NCBI GenBank assembly: GCA_017984635.1 | Contig: JAGNZC010000012.1 | Location: 1-64,000 of the forward strand | Origin: Crocinitomicaceae bacterium | GTDB taxonomy: Bacteria > Bacteroidota > Bacteroidia > Flavobacteriales_D > Crocinitomicaceae | DNA length: 64,000 bases | Direction: 5' to 3' | In this document: piece after piece, positions 62,061 to 64,000 of the stretch | How the letters are laid out: every line of letters begins with the position of its first letter | How positions within the stretch are numbered: position 1 is the stretch's first letter | Program-made: the position numbers and the translations under genes | Notes under the pieces: model-generated | Told to the model about the DNA's origin: nothing | The model's input: only the letters and a program-made list of their open reading frames with translations | Database searches by the model: none

Positions 62061-62324
62061 TTATTTCAACATATCAGCTACGTAAGGCAAGATAGCAATG
62101 TGACGAGCACGTTTGATAGCTTTATTTACTTTCTTTTGGTATTTAGCAGAAGTACCTGTAATACGTCGAGGAAGAATTTTACCTTGTTCGTTGATTAATT
62201 TCAAAAGGAAATTAGCATCTTTATAATCGATGAATTTAATTCCGCTCTTTTTGAAACGGCAATACTTATCTTTTCTGATTTCGATGTTAATCGGAGTCAA
62301 ATAGCGAATATCGTTTTGTGACAT
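62061..62324 (-). CDS. rpsR: 30S ribosomal protein S18
   Basis: The protein of 87 residues has the S18 pattern: [62 protein letters not shown]18 sits on the 30S platform together with S6. It is the middle gene of the operon, 24 bases behind rpsF. A single Cys (CRFKK) remains from the zinc-binding form seen in some bacteria. Confidence 0.96.
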   Translation of the reverse strand: MSQNDIRYLTPINIEIRKDKYCRFKKSGIKFIDYKDANFLLKLINEQGKILPRRITGTSAKYQKKVNKAIKRARHIAILPYVADMLK

Positions 62325-62348
62325 TTTTTTAAGTTTTAAAGTTAATGA

Positions 62349-62714
62349 TTAAGCTTCTGCTGCAGGTGTAGCAGTTACTTTTTTCTCACCCATTTTAGCT
62401 CTGCGTTTTTCAGCATATGCTTGGTGATCTTTTTCCATTTTCACTGTTAAGAATCTCATGACACGCTCATCACGTTTCATCAATAATTCTAAACCAGCTA
62501 CAACGCTTCCTTCAGCGTCAAAGTCAATTAGGAAATAAAATCCTGTTGATTTTTTTTGGATAGGGTACGCTAATTTACGTAATCCCCAGTTCTCAGAGTG
62601 CTTAACTTTTCCACCCAATGACGTGATTTCGCCTTCGAATTTCTGCACTGCTTCCTTTGCCTGATCATCAGACAAAACGGGAGTTAAAATGAAAACAGTT
62701 TCGTAAGAATTCAT
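62349..62714 (-). CDS. rpsF: 30S ribosomal protein S6
   Basis: The 121-residue protein has the S6 ferredoxin-like core: [45 protein letters not shown], then [17 protein letters not shown]. It binds S18 and 16S rRNA. It is the first gene of the operon. In many bacteria ssb sits between S6 and S18; here it is absent, which is usual for Bacteroidota. The promoter upstream shares an extended motif with rpsA. Confidence 0.96.
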   Translation of the reverse strand: MNSYETVFILTPVLSDDQAKEAVQKFEGEITSLGGKVKHSENWGLRKLAYPIQKKSTGFYFLIDFDAEGSVVAGLELLMKRDERVMRFLTVKMEKDHQAYAEKRRAKMGEKKVTATPAAEA

Positions 62715-62739
62715 ACTTGAATTGTTTAATTAATAAATA

Positions 62740-62780
62740 TTTAAGGGTGCAAAGGTACTATTTTCTTCTGAATTAGCAAG
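62740..62780 (-). promoter_or_regulatory. promoter of the rpsF-rpsR-rplI operon with extended ribosomal-gene motif
   Basis: On the minus strand CTTG (62777-62780), 19 bases, then TACCTTTG (62750-62757) is followed by CACCCTTAAA. The plus-strand segment TTTAAGGGTGCAAAGGTA (62740-62757) differs from the rpsA copy at one base. Start of transcription should be near 62744, about 30 bases before the rpsF ATG. Confidence 0.6.
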
Positions 62781-62883
62781 TTTTTTTTCTTTTTGAATGA
62801 TATTATTTTAAGAATATAGACTTACATTCAAGTTGCTATATCAAATTAGCGCTTTTTTTGAAAAATTTTCGCAATTAATTACT

Positions 62884-62891
62884 TAAATTTG
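62884..62891 (+). promoter_or_regulatory. putative -7 element of the aconitase gene
   Basis: TAAATTTG matches TAnnTTTG and lies 41 bases before the ATG. A TTTG at 62857-62860 is 23 bases upstream, slightly longer than the usual spacing. Confidence 0.42.
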
Positions 62892-62932
62892 TAACCGATT
62901 AAAAAATAATACAATAATTTCAAAATTACACT

Positions 62933-64000
62933 ATGGTTTTCGATTTAGACATGATCAAAAAGGTGTATGCTAAATTCCCAGAACGCATCGAAGCTGCGCG
63001 TAAAGTGGTAGGCAAACCTTTAACGCTTTCAGAAAAAATTCTTTACGCTCATTTATGGGATGGCAATGCACAAACTGCTTTCGAACGTGGTAAGTCATAC
63101 GTGGATTTTGCACCAGACCGTGTTGCGATGCAAGATGCAACTGCTCAAATGGCTTTGTTGCAATTCATGCAAGCGGGTAAGAAAAAAGTAGCTGTGCCTT
63201 CAACTGTTCATGCTGATCACTTAATCCAAGCAAAATTAGGAGCGAGTAAAGATTTACAAGCATCTTTGAATCAAAACAATGAAGTATTTAATTTCTTGTC
63301 TTCGATTTCTACTAAATATGGAATCGGTTTCTGGAAACCAGGTGCTGGAATCATTCATCAAGTTGTACTAGAAAATTATGCATTTCCTGGTGGAATGATG
63401 ATTGGAACGGATTCTCACACAGTGAATGCTGGTGGTTTAGGAATGGTTGCAATTGGTGTTGGTGGTGCTGACGCTGTTGATGTAATGGCTGGAATGGCTT
63501 GGGAATTGAAATTTCCTAAGTTAATTGGTGTGAAATTGACAGGTCATTTAAATGGTTGGACTTCAGCGAAAGATGTAATCTTGAAAGTGGCTGATATTTT
63601 AACAGTGAAAGGTGGAACAGGTGCGATTGTTGAATACTTCGGTGATGGTGCGATTTCTCTTTCTGCAACTGGAAAAGGAACTATTTGTAACATGGGAGCT
63701 GAAATTGGTGCAACAACATCAACGTTTGGTTACGATGATTCAATGAGAAGATATTTGGCTGCTACAGGTCGTCAAGAAGTAGTGGATGCTGCTGATGTAA
63801 TTGCTGAACATTTAACAGGTGATGCTGAAGTATATGCAAATCCTGCTGCTTACTTCGATGAAGTGATTGAAATTAATTTATCTGAATTAGAACCACATAT
63901 TAATGGTCCTTTTACACCAGATAGAGGTACGCCTGTTTCTAAAATGAAAGCAGATGCGGAAGCAAATGGTTGGCCAATGAAAGTAGAATGGGGATTGATT
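62933..64000 (+). CDS. aconitate hydratase, 3'-truncated by window edge
   Basis: The first 356 codons are present and the frame is still open at the window end. The start [19 protein letters not shown] leads to [53 protein letters not shown], and [30 protein letters not shown]. These are signatures of the mitochondrial-type aconitase used in the TCA cycle to interconvert citrate and isocitrate. About half of the expected 750 residues is missing, including the iron-sulfur Cys ligands. A -7 element precedes the gene and it is divergent from the rpsF operon. Confidence 0.95.
   Translation, partial: MVFDLDMIKKVYAKFPERIEAARKVVGKPLTLSEKILYAHLWDGNAQTAFERGKSYVDFAPDRVAMQDATAQMALLQFMQAGKKKVAVPSTVHADHLIQAKLGASKDLQASLNQNNEVFNFLSSISTKYGIGFWKPGAGIIHQVVLENYAFPGGMMIGTDSHTVNAGGLGMVAIGVGGADAVDVMAGMAWELKFPKLIGVKLTGHLNGWTSAKDVILKVADILTVKGGTGAIVEYFGDGAISLSATGKGTICNMGAEIGATTSTFGYDDSMRRYLAATGRQEVVDAADVIAEHLTGDAEVYANPAAYFDEVIEINLSELEPHINGPFTPDRGTPVSKMKADAEANGWPMKVEWGLI

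Noticed and set aside
1-64000. CRISPR arrays, rRNA or tRNA genes
   Set aside because: No regularly spaced repeat series, no rRNA-like stretches and no cloverleaf-compatible segments were found on reading; a tRNAscan and CRISPR-finder run could confirm this.

Overview
The window is about 64 kb of low-GC chromosome from a member of the Bacteroidota, most likely order Flavobacteriales. The support is direct: type IX secretion (T9SS) sorting domains of type A and type B, SprB-like repeats, TonB-dependent receptors with carboxypeptidase-regulatory N-termini, a fused alpha/beta E1 dehydrogenase, and many copies of the Bacteroidota -7 promoter element TAnnTTTG. A family-level guess (Crocinitomicaceae/Fluviicola-like) is only an impression. 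Most of the window is ordinary core genome. No rRNA, tRNA, CRISPR array, prophage or transposase gene was seen.

Layout. 1-2.1 kb: 3' part of a GH20 hexosaminidase and cutC. 2.1-6.7 kb (minus): nucleoside phosphorylase, a DUF4197 lipoprotein, and a T9SS type B adhesin-like protein preceded by a small secreted protein. 6.9-11.8 kb (plus): gdhA, fused E1 dehydrogenase, DEAD-box helicase. 11.8-16.8 kb (minus): an accessory island with a PIN toxin/antitoxin pair and a three-gene unit (NUDIX, PLD-SF2 helicase-DUF3427, HNH nuclease) that looks like an anti-phage or restriction system. 17-29.7 kb: LolA-like protein, esterase, a TonB receptor, a lipoprotein, ung, hemE, an OmpA protein, and a minus operon queE - PorE-like OmpA protein - UbiA prenyltransferase - maf.

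29.8-34.7 kb (plus): a T9SS-sorted protein and a TonB receptor, then a complete cobalamin riboswitch with an intrinsic terminator. The riboswitch controls a YncE/DUF5074-type beta-propeller with a T9SS tail, probably a BtuG-like surface corrinoid-binding protein. 34.8-44.5 kb: SNF2 helicase with two SWIM-type zinc motifs, a pair of mutually inverted palindromes, rpsA, a TPR protein and gyrA. 44.7-54.5 kb: clpC, an RluA-type pseudouridine synthase, tcdA, a TatD-like hydrolase, two POT peptide transporters and an MsbA-like ABC exporter. 54.6-58.7 kb: rpmH, a ComM/YifB ATPase, a sigma-54 response regulator, and a separate REC and HPt pair. 58.7-61.5 kb (minus): a FecBCD/BtuFCD-type ABC importer. 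61.5-62.7 kb (minus): rpsF-rpsR-rplI. The window ends inside an aconitase gene.

Themes. Envelope and nutrient uptake (two TonB receptors, B12 surface protein, siderophore/B12-type ABC importer, POT permeases, T9SS cargo, a PorE-like anchor) alternate with information-processing genes. Promoters can be read repeatedly from TAnnTTTG boxes. In at least four genes the box lies only 4-5 bases from the start codon, which implies leaderless transcripts. The least ordinary parts are the NUDIX/helicase/HNH island, the riboswitch-controlled T9SS beta-propeller, the inverted palindrome pair beside rpsA, and the kinase-less REC/HPt pair.
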